Below, piece after piece: positions 39,155 through 52,730 of a stretch of DNA of 64,000 nt; within the stretch, counting starts at the first letter, position 1; the number at the start of each line of letters is the position of its first letter. Origin of the DNA: Knoxdaviesia capensis (taxonomy: Eukaryota > Ascomycota > Sordariomycetes > Microascales > Gondwanamycetaceae). Under the pieces are notes generated by a model. The model worked only from the letters and a program-made list of their open reading frames with translations, did no database searches and was not told where the DNA came from. The position numbers and the translations under genes are program-made. Location: positions 1,282,466-1,346,465 of the forward strand of contig LNGK01000005.1 of the NCBI GenBank assembly GCA_001510575.1, given 5' to 3'.

Positions 39155-41270
39155 TGGTTATGGAGACTTCAGCTGCAAGTTTACGCGTATACTAGCTCTG
39201 TTGTTCCATCATTTCTCCAGCCCTGCCCCTAAGTCAAGACAAGCTGAGAGCTCCTCCAATTGAACCAGAGAGTCTGGCAGGGAAGAACGGCGTTTCTCCC
39301 TCATATGAAATGCGGGTATGGTATTGTGCAAGCTCAGCAAATATATCGAATACACATACCATTCAACAGCTGTTGTTTCATACCGTGGCAACGCACAGAG
39401 TATCGGCGGTCTCTTCATCGCCAGACGGCACGCCTATAACGGCAATGCTATAATACCGGTCTACGTATGCGTTTGTATGCAGCCCGTTTTTTTGGCTGCA
39501 GCAGGTACACTTTTAACGTTGACGCAGTGGGGATGGGACAATTTTGGGTGTCAGCTGTCAGAGCTTCATTTGGAGCCACGGCACAGCCAGCCGTGTGTGT
39601 TGTTTAATCGCGGTCATAATTACGTTGGGAAAGACGCAGCAGCATGTAGTATGGACTACAGTGCAGACAGATAACGCGAGAGCAGGGAAAGCTTGTTGGT
39701 TTTGGCTGGCTATTTTCATCCTGCTGCTGAATCGTGTCTGTGCTGCTCCTCCTAGAGACGCTTCCACCGGGCTGAGTGCGGGCTGGACACTCTCACCTTC
39801 ACCTGTGCATGCATCCGAGGACTGTGGTTGGATGGCGTATCCATGCGGAAGACTCCAGGTCCCTGTTGATCAGGTCCTCTCCAACCCAACCTAGCCCAAC
39901 ACAGACCGAGTGTCAAGGTTCAGACGTGGAAAATCCACGCAAATGCAGGACGAATATAGCCCTTTTGCCGCTGCGTTAGTCAAGTGTCCGTGTGAATGGG
40001 GGGGCCGGTCCCGCTCACTAAACCGGCCCTTGAACCAACAGGAAGGGAAAGAAAAAAAAAAAAAAGAACCTGCTAGACTGACAGCACAGCTGGTCCAGGT
40101 TCACTGACTGATCTCCCAATATTGGTTGTTCTCTCTGCACGGAAAACCCTCCATTCGGGGAGGCCGGAAGATTTCCTCAGCCTCTCTGTCGTCCTCCTTG
40201 CCTTGAGCGAGCGAAAGAAGGCAAAACTCCCAATCACATCACCCGCCAGTGCGACATCGATCAAGGCTTCAGCCAAAGGTCAGCTCGATGAAAGAAGAAC
40301 TAAAAGCACCGAGGGAAAGATGCCCCCCTCGTATTCGAGTGTGTTCAGGCCTAAGGTTGGCATGGGCGGGGGTGGTTTAGTTTGTGGATTGGCACTGAAC
40401 AGCCAGCTGGATGCACGTTGTCCCCCCCTTCTTCAACTCTCGATCCAATGGCCGTTCTCAACAGGGCGGGGCGGGCACGCAGTAGGAAGAAACCAGGCGT
40501 ATACGGACAGCGAGAGAGAAAGCTTTCTTCGGCCCCTCCTATTGACAATCTTCACAGAAACCAAAATCCTCCCAGCCCTGGTCGCCTTAGCGTGTATGAT
40601 CGTCTCAGGCCAGTTCAGCGCAACGTTGACATTGACAAAACAGTGAGCACAGACAACATTGCGTCCTGTGGCCCGATTCGCCTGAAATCTATTTCTCGCT
40701 GTCGTCGTGAGAACAACGAAAAAAGATAGCCCGATACCACAGTACCAAGAGAGACGAAGGACAGAAAAGAACCATTTCACACACAGCACATAAGCCTGTG
40801 CCAATATTATTGGGTTCCTTGATCCGCCCCGTAGCGTAGGTAGGCGTGATAATGACACGGCAGCAGGATGGTGAAAATCCTATATATACCAAATCGTATG
40901 GCTATCGCCGATCTGTCGTTTGCACAACCCGCCAGCCAACCACGGCCGAGAAGGGCTCTCGGCGGATGGGGACGGGACTGCACAATACGTCAGTTGTCTG
41001 TCTGTGGCGTTGGGTATTTTTAGGTATACACGCAGAAGCCCCCCTCTCCCCTTCCCCCCAGAGCCAAACCGGTCGGAAGGGGAGACGGAACCTCCTCTCC
41101 AGAGACGAAGAAGGGGTGGGTGGCTGGCTGGATGAGAGTCTCTTTGGGCGAAACTTGCAGCAACGTCTACGTCTCAACAACCTGCATCACAGGAAATTAG
41201 AACCCCCCCTAACCACCCACACAGTTCTCTTTTGCGACTTGGCTCTCGCTTTGGTCCGGACATTGGCGGG

Positions 41271-41278
<8 letters not shown>

Positions 41279-41326
<48 letters not shown>
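41279..41326 (+). repeat. (CA)24 microsatellite
   Basis: Twenty-four perfect CA units, the longest uninterrupted dinucleotide array in the window, followed by an A-rich run. Confidence 0.95.
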
Positions 41327-41328
<2 letters not shown>

Positions 41329-42621
41329 GAAAAAAAAAAAGAGCCAAACATGGGTTGGAGTGGAGGGTAGCAGTGCAGATATAAATGCAGGTTGCTGTTA
41401 CTTGTGCTTCCCAGATCTTAGAAAATCGGAGACGCCCGGCGGTGACGGCGCCCGTCTTGCAACGCCCTGCCCTCATCTTTGATATTCCATGCAAGCGACT
41501 TTCCATCCCACTGCGACTGTGCACTCCTCTTTCTTCTTGCTCTGCGTGCACGTCCAGCTCGTGAGCGTGGCGAATGTGCGGTGCAAACTCCGGATCTGAG
41601 GCTTTTCTTCGTCCCAGCTGGATCACATCACCGCCAACATGCCCGTCCTAGCTCTCTCTCACACCGGCCGATTTCACCCAGCGATCACCCAACACACACA
41701 GGAGCACGTAGGAAACACAAGGGGCGGTGGGAACTACGGTCGTACGAGCGTGCGCTCGCTGTCCGTGTGCGGAAACCTGGCGTGCTGGATGGCGCCCTAA
41801 AAGATGTGCCACCTGGAAAACCGTCCCGCCCGCGGCCCGTATCTTTTGTATGTACAGCATATATGTCCGAAACCCCCAACAAAGGATAATTCGACGAGAG
41901 GGGAAGATCCATCGGCCAAGTTGCTGTTCGTACAAGCTGCGGCGGGCCCTGCTCTGAGCAGCTTTCAGCACGGGGGGATCTCTGGATCTCATCTGCAGGC
42001 CGGCGTGGCCTACTGCAACCTCCACGCAGCTGCCGTTCGCTACTGCGGAAAACGAACGAGCCGGCTGAGCGAGCGAGGGAAACGAAAAAAAGAAAAGAGA
42101 AATCCACAGAGAAAAAAAAGATCGAGCGCTGATCCGGGCCTGGTCGGTGTCCAACGAAAAGCGCCACAGCACCTCTGGTTCGGCGAGGCCGTTGGTTTCC
42201 CTGCAGTCATATGCATTTTCCTTTTTTCTTCCTGCTCAATAATGTCTCTCAACCTTTCCTGTACTGTGGTGTGTCTCATTTCCCCACGCCACACACTACA
42301 CATGCCTTCTCTGGCGATGATCGATGTGCCCTCGAGACACAGCAACTCTCTCGCGCCATCGTCGCCATCCTGAAGGAAGCGGCGTGCGTCACGGTTCAAT
42401 CTCGGTTTCAGATAGTTCTTTTTTCTGGGCTTTTTTTTTTTTTTCCGTCCCGCCTCCCGCCAAGGACAGTCTTTTCAAAAGTGGCTGTGGCGATTCTGTA
42501 AGGGGCGGAAGATGCAAGATGCAAGGCAACATTAAAAAAATATATCTGTCGCTCCTCTCGGAGATGCCTACTGGAGACACTAACAGTCGGGCGCCCCTAA
42601 CAAGGTCGATTCCTGCCGTGG

Positions 42622-42632
42622 TTAGGGTTAGG
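42622..42632 (+). repeat. Short telomere-like TTAGGGTTAGG
   Basis: One full TTAGGG and most of a second, the second such site in the window. Confidence 0.55.
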
Positions 42633-45474
42633 CGTGGCGACTCTCTGCACGCCGTCGCGGCCGAGGAGAGCGAACAAGTGTCGCGGGTCCAGCGAATCCC
42701 GTCCCAGCGGCGGAAAAGGAGAGGGAGGCGAGCCGAGAAGGAGTAGTCGGATGTCCCTGCGGGAACACTTGCTGACTTGGTCGGAGAACAGACACATTCT
42801 GGTCTTTGTCGAGCGTCTCTTTTTGTCTCCGGTTGTTGGTAATCCAGCTTGTGTGCCTACGCTTCCATCCCCCACTTATTGAACACATGGAACTATGTAA
42901 CCTAACGGAAAGGGACAGCTGCACGTCGCTGTTTCCTATCTTACGGGCGCAAACAAGAAGAGGGGAGATGGGGGAAGGACAAGACGAAGAATCAGGGAAT
43001 GGCGGGCAAGATGATTTGAGGCTCCACACACAACGGACGACATCTGCAGACACACACACACACAGACACACACAATAAACAGTGCACAAAGGGCGACCCC
43101 GAATGGATACCCGAAGCTCTAAGTAAAGAGACCAGCGGTAACAATAACCCTGGTGAACCTGTTCCGATTTCTCGTCGTAATTTGGTTTCCAGCCCCACCA
43201 TCGCATTGTTCCCCCCAATTACCATGTCAACCCCCCAAAAAGATACATTCGGAGATCTTTTGACCTTCACGCCGTCGGAGGACTCTGCATGGAATGTGTA
43301 ATACATACGGCAGATCCAGTCCTGTCTTCCCGATGGACGCGATCCCCCCTTGGCGAGATTCTTATCAGCCTTTGCCATTCCTCGCCCTGCTTACTGGGCC
43401 TTACAATCATCTTCACTCCTGACGTGATCTCCGGTGTATCTGGTCCGGGGGGACTGGTGAGTTATCTGTCCGCCAGACCGCCCCCCTCGGCGAGTACCAC
43501 CCCCCTCACCAGACGGACAAGAAACAAGACAAACTCGCCGTCAAGCTTCGAGATCTGACCGTTTTGTGACATCCTGGAGACTGTTCTTGGGCCATCTCTC
43601 GGCCTTGGGGTGGCCATTTGTGGGCCAAGCAAGGCTGTGTGGGTTCTCGTCAAAAGAACTCATGGAGGGGGTGGGCAATAGCGCATGTGTCTTGGTGTCA
43701 AAAGGTCAAGTGGACGGCACCATCAGAAAGTTTTCGCTGGGGATCCGCTCGTCAAAGGAGCTTAAATGGGGACACGAGGCGTAAAAGTACTGACACAATC
43801 TGGTCCCCCCGACGGAGCATGTTCTTTTCTTTCCCGCTCTTCTTCTTCGCCTTGGTATATGTGTGGTGTACAGTATTCTTGGTCAGGCTTCGGCTTTATA
43901 TGGTGCCTTGAGGATAACATTGCGTGCGGCGAAGCTTGCCACAGACACTCCCCGAAGGAGGAAAAAAAAAGTCCCCATCCCCGCCCCCGATACTCCACCC
44001 ATGAAGGAGAAGAAAATCCAAACTGGAAGCGATGGAAGTATTTGGAAGGCCGAAAAGAAAAAAAAGAGAATAAAAAAGTGCCAGCCCCAAACGGCCCGAC
44101 CACCACTACCACTAGACAGCAAAGCACCTTTGGCCTGGGATGTTTCCCCCAGGGTTTGCCAGTCTGGTCCAAACCCCGCGTGTGGGTGACCTGTCAGTTG
44201 TGTGTGGCTCCAAAATAAACGCAGAGTATGTGAGTATACGTCAAGCAACGGGCGGACGGGATTGGGTGCTGGATCGACACCCATCTCCTCCCCCTCTTTC
44301 AACCACACATGCGCGTGGTGCGGTTCAGCCTCCGCTGAAATGATCGCTGCGGTTTGCACGTGCACCACATGCAGTCGTTTCTCGTGTTGGAAGCAGCAGT
44401 TCTCCCGAAGGTCCTAAAGGGGCTGGTCCCTTTCTGGTGCCGCTGACACTGCAGTCAACAGCCAACGACCAGCGTGCTTTGGTACAGCCGAGGGACGGGG
44501 GACAGGCGGACGGACATGACAAGATCTGGTGGGCCTGTATCTCTGACATTGCTGTATCAAATGGGGAACAGGAGAAACCAGGTGCCACCTGGAAGTGTTG
44601 CTGCTGACGGAGGGAAACCCCGCCCCCCGAACACGCACAGAAGGAATCTTTAAAAAAAGAAATGGAACAGCCACCACCGCCCAAGGCATACACACATCCA
44701 GGATCCAGAAGGACCACCAGCTGACTTTTGTCGCCCGTCTTCCTCCACCACACGTGGGGCACAACTGGCTCCAGCTTGAAAAGAAGGGGAGACAGAGTTG
44801 CTGTGTAAGGCATCATCAATACTGAAGGGAAGGGAAAAGGACCACAAAAACCCAGCAACCGAAAGTGCCTTGTTTTAAATCGCCGACAACAACAACATGC
44901 ACTGATTGGCAGGCAACCCGTGCGTGCAGCGCGTTTTAGTGCGAGACCGAGCTAGCCACGCAGCAGAAGACTTGGTATTTCGAAGCCAGATGGAGGATCT
45001 GTTCCGTGGTGGTTTCCTTTTGCCAGACGCAAAGCACATGCAAGAGGAAACACAGACTGTACCGCCTTTCGACTACGCCGGCGGTGAAAAAACAAAAAAC
45101 AAAAAAAACCTGAAAATAAACGATAGGGTGCCAGACCCTGGCCCAAACTACCCGACTCAGGCCGCGCCGCCGAAACAAAGGTTGACGACAGATTTACTGG
45201 GGCTGATGTGCGGCCAGCAAATCGTGGAGAGCAGACAGGAGAAAAAAAACAAGAAGGTGATTGACGGGACTTTGCCGTTGCTTTGTCCCTTTGCTGTGCT
45301 CTGTGTGGTTCCCATTTTTTCCCCTTCTGCCGACCTAATCCCAACAAAGGCAAGATGGAAACGGCGGTTATGTGAAACCTGCATCACCATATCATCATCG
45401 TCGCCACGCTAGCGATCCCCCCAAAGGAACGTGGGCTCGGGGATGTCGGGAGCTTGCTTGATCAGATATTACAC

Positions 45475-45480
<6 letters not shown>

Positions 45481-45524
<44 letters not shown>
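45481..45524 (+). repeat. (AC)22 microsatellite
   Basis: Twenty-two AC units, preceded by a shorter imperfect AC run from 45471. Confidence 0.95.
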
Positions 45525-45526
<2 letters not shown>

Positions 45527-48172
45527 CTGGCAGCAGGTTTTCTTTTTCTTGTACAAAAGCAACAAGACTGGGAAGGCAACAGAAGGAATGCGGTGGAAAA
45601 GGGGGGCACCGGAGCTGAATGGCTTAGCGAAGTGTAAGCGGTGATCAACCGCCTTCAATTTTTCATGCGCTTCTCGACCGGGGGGGTGCGGCGCGGGACA
45701 TTTGATTGATTGATATGACGGCGAGGGGAGGGGATGATCGATCGCCTGCATCCAGAGGCCAAGGAACAAAAAATAAAATAAAAATAATACTAGGCAGAAC
45801 AAGTAACGTGAGCGCCAGGTGGCTGTTTCGTTCGTTGCCATCCCGCACCGCAACACCCACACTCCCTCCCGTTTTCTGCTATTCTTCAGGAACTGGCCGG
45901 TGCCCCCCACTGGGGCACCCGTGAACGTGTATTTCGTCCTTTACAGCAGCATCAGGAATCAGGAGGTGCAGCAGGTAAGCGAGAAAGAGCTGTTTTGAGA
46001 GGAGGAGGAAGGGGGGGGGGAGGGAATAACGTAACAGCTATTATGCCATTCTATGCCTGTTTCCTTCACCGTCTTTGTGGCCGCAGGTGGGTGGGATGGC
46101 AGAAAGATGGTGGGTGAATGGCCAGCTGGTGCTCAGTGAGAGGCATGAGTGCACTGATCTATGCAGCAGTTGAATGCTGTCGCTCGTGTTTTCAGCCGAC
46201 CCTAAACCCCATGGAGCAAGGAGGGTTGTGCCCGAGGAGGACAGGCGAGAGAGAAAGAGAGAGAGGGGGGGGATATCGAAGCGAGGTTTTGCTTTTCTCT
46301 CGTCTTCCTAACTGCAGAGAACGAAGAGAAATGGAACTAACGCGCCGTACGGGGCTCCACCGGGGCCAGAACTGGTCATCCTGATACGCGGGAGCCGGAC
46401 CAATCCCAGGAGGAAGCCGTATAATATAACGGTCCTGTATGTTGTGGGAAGAAACAAAGAAGGATGGGCCAGCCAGCTCACCTTCCAAGAAATGCTGTAA
46501 AAAGAGAAACCCGTGTGCTTTTGGGACCCCCGAAGGGACTTGCACACACTACTACTACCAACCAACGCAAGGGCCGACGGAAGCGAATCCTGCACTTGAT
46601 TATTTTATTTTATCTCCCACATATTCGGTTGGTTGGTCTTACGGCAGACACACAACCAAAGGCGAGGGTACGACGTACTGTACACTACAGGTTTCCGTTA
46701 GGATCGGCGATCAAGACGAGGGGGGGGGAGGAGGAAGGGGTCCTGGTTAGTCGTGTCACACAGACAGCTCTTTTTGCAAAGGGGATCGTCAGATGTGCGC
46801 TGCAGCTTACTGTCGTGCTGTATGTACGGTACGATGCTTTGTTTCTGTGGCCTTGCGGGTTCCTGTGCCCGTCTGTCCGTGGGCAGGAATCATCATCGGC
46901 AGCGGGATCGACGGCCGGAAAGACTGGTTGCGGGAGATTATGTCCCTTGTGTGGGATTTTCCCCGGGGGGAAGGACACCACCACCACACCATGGTGTCCT
47001 TCTTCTCAGTGAAAGTACCTCCACGCATATACGTCGGAGCTGGGTTCCCTTTGTTGGCTAACAGTATCACTGAACATTGTTGATGGGTGGCCGCCTTGTT
47101 TCATCCGGGGAGGCGAACTGTGCTCCCTCCCCTCCCACATCCGCATGTAATGTCATGTAATGCTGGCCGCCTTTCATCTCGCCATGTAGCTGAACCGCGC
47201 ACAGCACGACGAAACGAGGTTTTCCAAACCGGGCGGGCATTTCGCTTAGCCCGGTGTGGGCGTCGTTTCCTCTCCATCTCTCCGTATCTCTCTCGTTTCC
47301 ACCCTCTTCGCCTCCCTTCGTCTTCGTCTGCTTCGTCTGGCTGTACCGGATCCCGGGTTTCTCCCCAAACCGGCAAAGGTCACAAGCCTCCTCAAAAAAA
47401 ATAAAGTTCTTCCCATGATGGGTGTGGCATTCCCACTCGCTTGCCACATTACGAACTCCAAAAGGGCCCTAACCAGTTTAACCTCGCAAAAAAAAGCCAA
47501 AAAAAGGAAAAAAAGGGACTTCCGACAAAAATCAACGGAGGTGTGTGTGGGTGGACTCTTGCAAATTTCTGTTTTTTCTGTTCTCGTTCTTCTGCTTCCT
47601 TTTGCCTGTCCCCTTCCGCCTCAACGGCACCACACGGCCCATGAAAAATGCCATCTGTTGCCTGGCGTGGCCCCTTCGGCATCGGACCAGGGGGCGTGAA
47701 GCAACAGCAGAAGAACAACAAATAGTTACACTATCATGCCGGCCCAGCCAGCCAGCCTTGTGTTCGCCTCGCCGTTATGTCCGGAGGCGGGAAGAGTGTG
47801 TATATGTAACATGACTCGTAGGATGTTTTGGTGCCTCGGACAAACCAAGGCATTCTCTGGAATGGGTCTCTGGGGGAAAGAAAAGGAGCGGCCGGCGAAA
47901 GAATGCGGCCCCCGGAAAATCAACAGGATATATATCTCAAGAGACGGACACCAAAGGAAATAAACACAGCCAACGGTGCTCGTCATAGTTCGTCGGACCA
48001 GTATTTGGACTCAGCAGGGGGAGGTTTCTGTAATAGCGGGTTTCGGAGTCTATCAAGACACTCCATCGGGCCCCCTGCACATTGGGCTTGATCTTGCTGT
48101 TCTTGACAAGTGACTGACAGGCAGGCCGGGAATCGAGAACACGAACGACAGAGCAAAAAAGCACCACAGAGG

Positions 48173-48214
48173 ATATTATTTTAATATTTTAATTTATTTT
48201 AAAATTAATTTAAT
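48173..48214. repeat. A/T-only island, 42 bp
   Basis: No G or C for 42 bp, in TTTAA/TTTAT-type words within otherwise balanced sequence. A replication-origin (ORC-binding) or matrix-attachment role is conceivable but unsupported. Confidence 0.6.
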
Positions 48215-51200
48215 CGGACACCACACAGATTCTGGAGTCTGTGACACGCCAACAAACAGAAGCAGCAATCCCCGAACCCTTCTTTCTTCTTATTCACCGA
48301 CCCGCCTGAACCCTTCCCGGGTTCCTTGTGCTTCTGTCCGTAAGTCAAACCCTCAGTCATCACTTACGTGACAACATGTAACAGGCCTGTGTGTCGCTGC
48401 GCTCTTTTGGCATCATTCCCGTCATGTCGAGAGCCTCCGTCGGGACGTGTAGCGTCGCCTCGCCTAGTGTGACGTAGGAGACTTTGTATTATTATTGCCA
48501 TTATATTATTTCAGCGGGTGGACGGTCTTTTCCAATGGCGTTTTTTTTTTTGGGTTGGTGTGGTACTATATAGTGCGGTTGGATCGAACTCTCCCCGTAC
48601 GGCCCCGAGATCGAGTCTACTCGTTTTTTCTGCTGTTGTTTTCCGGACAAGAACTACTAGCTTCCGTCTCATGTGACCTTGAGGCAAGGAGCAATCCGGG
48701 CCGCCTGGAGCAAGTTCCAGCTGGCATGAGAGCGAAGCGGCTTCCGCGTATTTTCTTTTGTTGTGCCGGTATCTATTAGCTGTGGGCTGGCGTCCGGTTT
48801 GCTGTAGTGCCTGGCCGCTTGCTAGGCCCCGTTGCCTTCTACTGGTTTTGTCCGACGATCGGATGATGGCCGTTGTCTGTCCTGTCCCTCGGGGAAAATT
48901 TCCTCGGTTACGTCAGGACACACCAGATTGCCGCGCTTCTGCCTATCTCCGACCCGGTGGTACGTACCTGCTCTCCTGTTCAAATCTCTCGCCCCCGCCC
49001 TCTTCTCCGGTCTGCCAGTTAGGGAGCATTCCGCACCGTGGAGAATCCGGGGCAACTTGAATTTACATCCACCACGGAACGATTTGGCGCAGTTCCTGCA
49101 ACGTAATAGCAACGAAGTGGAATGGACATCGCTTTGGGAATAGACTGTGTGTGTCTATCAGGGTGATCCTTCCACACAGCAACCATGTGTTGCCTACATG
49201 TGCGTGAAATCCCACGTCCGTCCCACCGCCACGACTCCAAATAGGGCGAATGCATCATCGGCTCGGGCGTCCATCAAAACCACGAGAATGAAAGGGCTGA
49301 CGTTGGGGGCTGGCCGTCGAGTGAGAGATGTGGACTTTGATAACAGCAGGGGACGTTCCGTCCGTCTGGGGGTTCGCGAGAGCTGGCTGTTTTTCTTGGG
49401 ACCAACTGCGTGATCTGGGCCTGCCATTTGTCGCTGTCGATCTTGGCTGGTTCAGGTTTTCAGCGGAATAGCGAAACTCAAAAATCAATCAGAGTGATAT
49501 CACCGACTGATAGCTTATGAAGAGAGAGCCCTGAAATACGGGATCCAAAGAGCCTACGACTTTGTGTGGGTGATTTTCAGCATCTGCACACACCCTAGGG
49601 CAACTCCGTTGATCGAAACGCTACCATCTGGATATCGCTCAATCGCCCATCCATCCCAATCGACAGAAAAAAGGAGCCCCGACGGCTCTCGGCCAGAGCG
49701 GTAATTCGCTGCAGCAATTCTGCTGGAACGTAACCACCATCCAAAAGAAAAAAAAAAACAGATTACGGGAGAACGGGGAGGTGGGGGCAGTGGTTCGGCG
49801 ATTGGAAAGGAGGGGCGTGTGCCTTGCCGCCGCCCATGACACCTTGTAACTTCTTTTTTGTGTTTGTGCCTGTCCAGCCCAACTTGTCAACGCCTGTCTG
49901 GGAGACGTCGTTCTTTTTTCGGTGGTGTCTGAGGGCTAAGTTGGCAGGTCAGTTCGTTACCATACGCCCACACACCCCCCCCCTTCCCCTCTGCCAGTCT
50001 CCCCTATCTTCTTCAGTGCCTTTTTGGTGGTGGCGTCTGCTGTGTTCGGGCTCGGAAAATCTCGATGGTGTTTGTCGATGAAAATGGTGGTTTTGTTTTT
50101 CCTTTTCACAGGCCGATCCCACCGATTCCATGTGTGTAGCAGGCTGATACTTCTGCTTTGCCGAGTGGGTATGTGTACTGTACTTGCGTACTTGTTAACT
50201 TCGTCTCAAACGCCACCGGCAGAGACATGCATCTGGTCGAGAGAGGAGAAGGGCAGCACGACAGGTCTCTCCCAACTGTCAGGCCAAAAGCGTCCCTGAT
50301 ATAATTGGCCTTGTCCCCCAAGGCCAGCCATGTTAGTTGGAGGAACCTTTTTCTTTTTTAACACTGCCTTGCTCTCCCGCAGACCTTTACTTCCTGCCTG
50401 TCGTTCCAGTTCCTCCACGTTGCTCCTGAATGATAGGAGGAGGGGAGGGGAACGAAGATGGGATTGGGGCTGGCGGCCCTGTCTTGCAGGCTTGGGTGTG
50501 TGCGTGTGTGTGGGCTTTTTTGTCGCAGCACCGCCAGCCAGGCAGGATGGGAGGAGGGGAGGAGGGGAGGGGAGGCGGAAAAGATCTAATTTAGGTACAG
50601 GCACAACATGCTGTTCCTGCTGGCCTTCCCGTATAACCAACCACGGGACCAGCGCGGGCCTTAGTATGAGGGTTCGTTACCCAGGCCAGCTTTTTTTGCG
50701 TTTTTCCAATGTGGTGCACTAAAAAGGGGCGGGCTTAGTGGTGGCTGCATGTGCTTTTTCAGGGGAGAGAGAAAGAAAGAAATAGAGAGAGAGAGAGAGA
50801 GAGAGGGGAGGGAACAGACGGGCGAGAACAGTCTGTTGCAATTTCCTCTGTCACTTTCTCGAGAAGACAAGACAGAGAATGTGGGTGTTCACGGTGCCAG
50901 GCCTACGGAACTATCGCGGAAAGAGGCATCGGTGGGCGGTGGCCGTCAGACAGACAGCTGTCGACTTCAGCCGGGGTGAGGCAACACTGACAAGAGGAAG
51001 AAGAGCCGCCCACAACATCCAGGTGGGCACATGCAGGACGAAAGAAACCCACCAGAGCGTGGCAAAATCGGATGATCATCCATCCATCTGTCTGTATCTG
51101 CATTCTTTGCCATGCCTGAAGATGTCGATGGTTCCTTTTTCCCCCCTTGTCCCTTTACGCAGGCATCTTGGGAAAATCCGATCAACCACGCCCCCCCTCT

Positions 51201-52113
51201 TCGAGCCCCCCCGAGAAGTTCCAATAGTCCTAGAACGCATACCGACGAGCAGCCTCTGGAAAAGAACGAACGCTTCGGCCAGATAACGCAACATATCTAG
51301 TGCCTCTTTTCCGACGGGTCGTAGTTTCCGAAGTTCAGGTAGTCTAAGGGGACCCGGCTGAAGAAAACGGGCCTTGGGGGTCGTCCTTCGTTGCAGCACT
51401 ACCAGCTTTGATTCACCAGCATCGGCTGGAGGATGTATCGCCGACTCTGCCTCTCTCCCTCTCTCGCCGCCGCCATCGGGCTTGATCTGGCTGCCTGCTG
51501 TCTCTGATCCGGGGTTAGACATCGCTCGCTCGCTGCTGGAGCGCTTTTCTTCGGAGGAGGCTTGTATTTTTCCTCTTGTTCTGTCGTATCGGCTGGGTGG
51601 GAGAAACGACGGCCTGCGACACTTACCGCTAAGCTGTTTCGGCCTGTCCTTTCTCGCCCTCTCTCTTTCTCTCTCTCTCTTGTCGGCCGTGCTGATCTCT
51701 CTCTCTTGCGTGCATTCCTTTGTCTGACCTTTCCGAGAGAGGCCCACCCGCTGCTTCCTCTTCGTGCTTTTGCCTCTGGTGGTTTCGTCTGTACGCATTG
51801 TCTGCACTCCCACCGAGCCACCGAACAGCCACCGACGCAGCAAATCCATCCAAGACAGCAAGCAAAGCAACCAGCACACGCCTTGTGTGTTCCTTTCTCT
51901 CTCTGTGGTGCCTTTTTTTTTCGCCCCCCCTCTTAGTATTCGAAACACCGCTCTCTTCGTTCAGCCAGCCAATCTGGGCCTGCGATTCACTTCGACCCTT
52001 TGACAGGACCACCACAAAACCCGGCCATACCCACACCACAAGAGACGGCGGCGCCTATCCAAGGGGAGACAGCGAGAGAAACACCTCTCCCAAGAGGACC
52101 GTCTCAAAGGACT

Positions 52114-52118
<5 letters not shown>

Positions 52119-52150
<32 letters not shown>
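52119..52150 (+). repeat. (AC)16 microsatellite
   Basis: Sixteen perfect AC units inside the leader/promoter region of the homeodomain gene. Confidence 0.95.
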
Positions 52151-52152
<2 letters not shown>

Positions 52153-52730
52153 TCACGTACCAGGAAAGTATTACAGTCTGTGTTCGTTCACACACGCATC
52201 TTAAACTTACGCCTCCTCCTCATCGTCTCCCTCTCTCTCTCCCTCTCCCGTTGTCTCTGGTCACGCGTGCTGCGCCTTCTGCTACATCAAACTCTCACGC
52301 CTTTGCATTCGTGAACTCCCCTTACCTCGTGAGTATTTTTTTTGTGCGTGAGAATATTGCCTCTAGGGCTTGCCTTTCCGCCCTCGCTCCTTCCCTCTGA
52401 CGAGTGCTATGCGTCTATCCCTGATATGCATCTGTCGAGGACTTGGTGGTAAGGGGACTATCGTATACTGCTTAGATGCCTGTGCCGCATATTGTAATAT
52501 TTGTCTTTATATCTCTTTCTCTCTCTCTCTCTGTCTCTGTCTCTGTCTCTCTCCATCTCTCTTTCTCTTCATCTTGATATCAACCATCCATCCACATCCA
52601 CCCATCTCGACATTCAATCCCAGCTACAGAACCGTACGTCACCCCGAGTCTTCTTCTCCTGTCTTATCCCGCCAGCCCGGATATTGCTGCTCTCTCTTCC
52701 AAGTTTCCTTCCTCATACCTACAGTACTGT

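Larger units (their letters stand above)
30500..39999. other. Gene-poor region, third part
   Basis: No supported coding region. Contents: a GGT-rich array at 31058-31083, CA-rich runs near 31117 and 32283, a tRNA-promoter-like relic at 31.75 kb, the densest TACTG cluster (32435-32478), pyrimidine runs near 33.2-33.35 kb, an AG microsatellite at 35471, an 18-A run at 36663 and a 31-C run at 39124. The longest frame (249 codons, minus, 33752-34501) shows no domain. Confidence 0.6.
40000..51599. other. Gene-poor region, fourth part
   Basis: No supported coding region. Contents: two long CA microsatellites, a telomere-like TTAGGGTTAGG at 42622, a 14-T run at 42431, an A/T-only island at 48173-48214, a purine tract at about 50550-50578, an AG-rich run near 50780, and TACTG motifs at 46672 and 50174. 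A pyrimidine-rich segment at about 47262-47345 and an exon-like island at 45890-45974 are the only hints of transcription. A 290-codon minus frame at 51076-51948 is Arg/Glu-rich low complexity, opposite a CT-rich tract. Confidence 0.6.

Noticed and set aside
39544..39894. Frame with a signal-peptide-like hydrophobic segment (WFWLAIFILLL)
   Set aside because: The hydrophobic segment is internal and the downstream part is short and unrecognisable; a secreted-protein call would be guesswork.
40122..40646. 174-codon plus-strand frame with a hydrophobic C-terminal part
   Set aside because: The hydrophobic stretch alone does not support a gene; no family resemblance or promoter-like sequence.
51076..51948. 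290-codon minus-strand frame
   Set aside because: Arg/Glu/Lys-rich low complexity produced by reading a CT-rich tract backwards; no domain or splice support.
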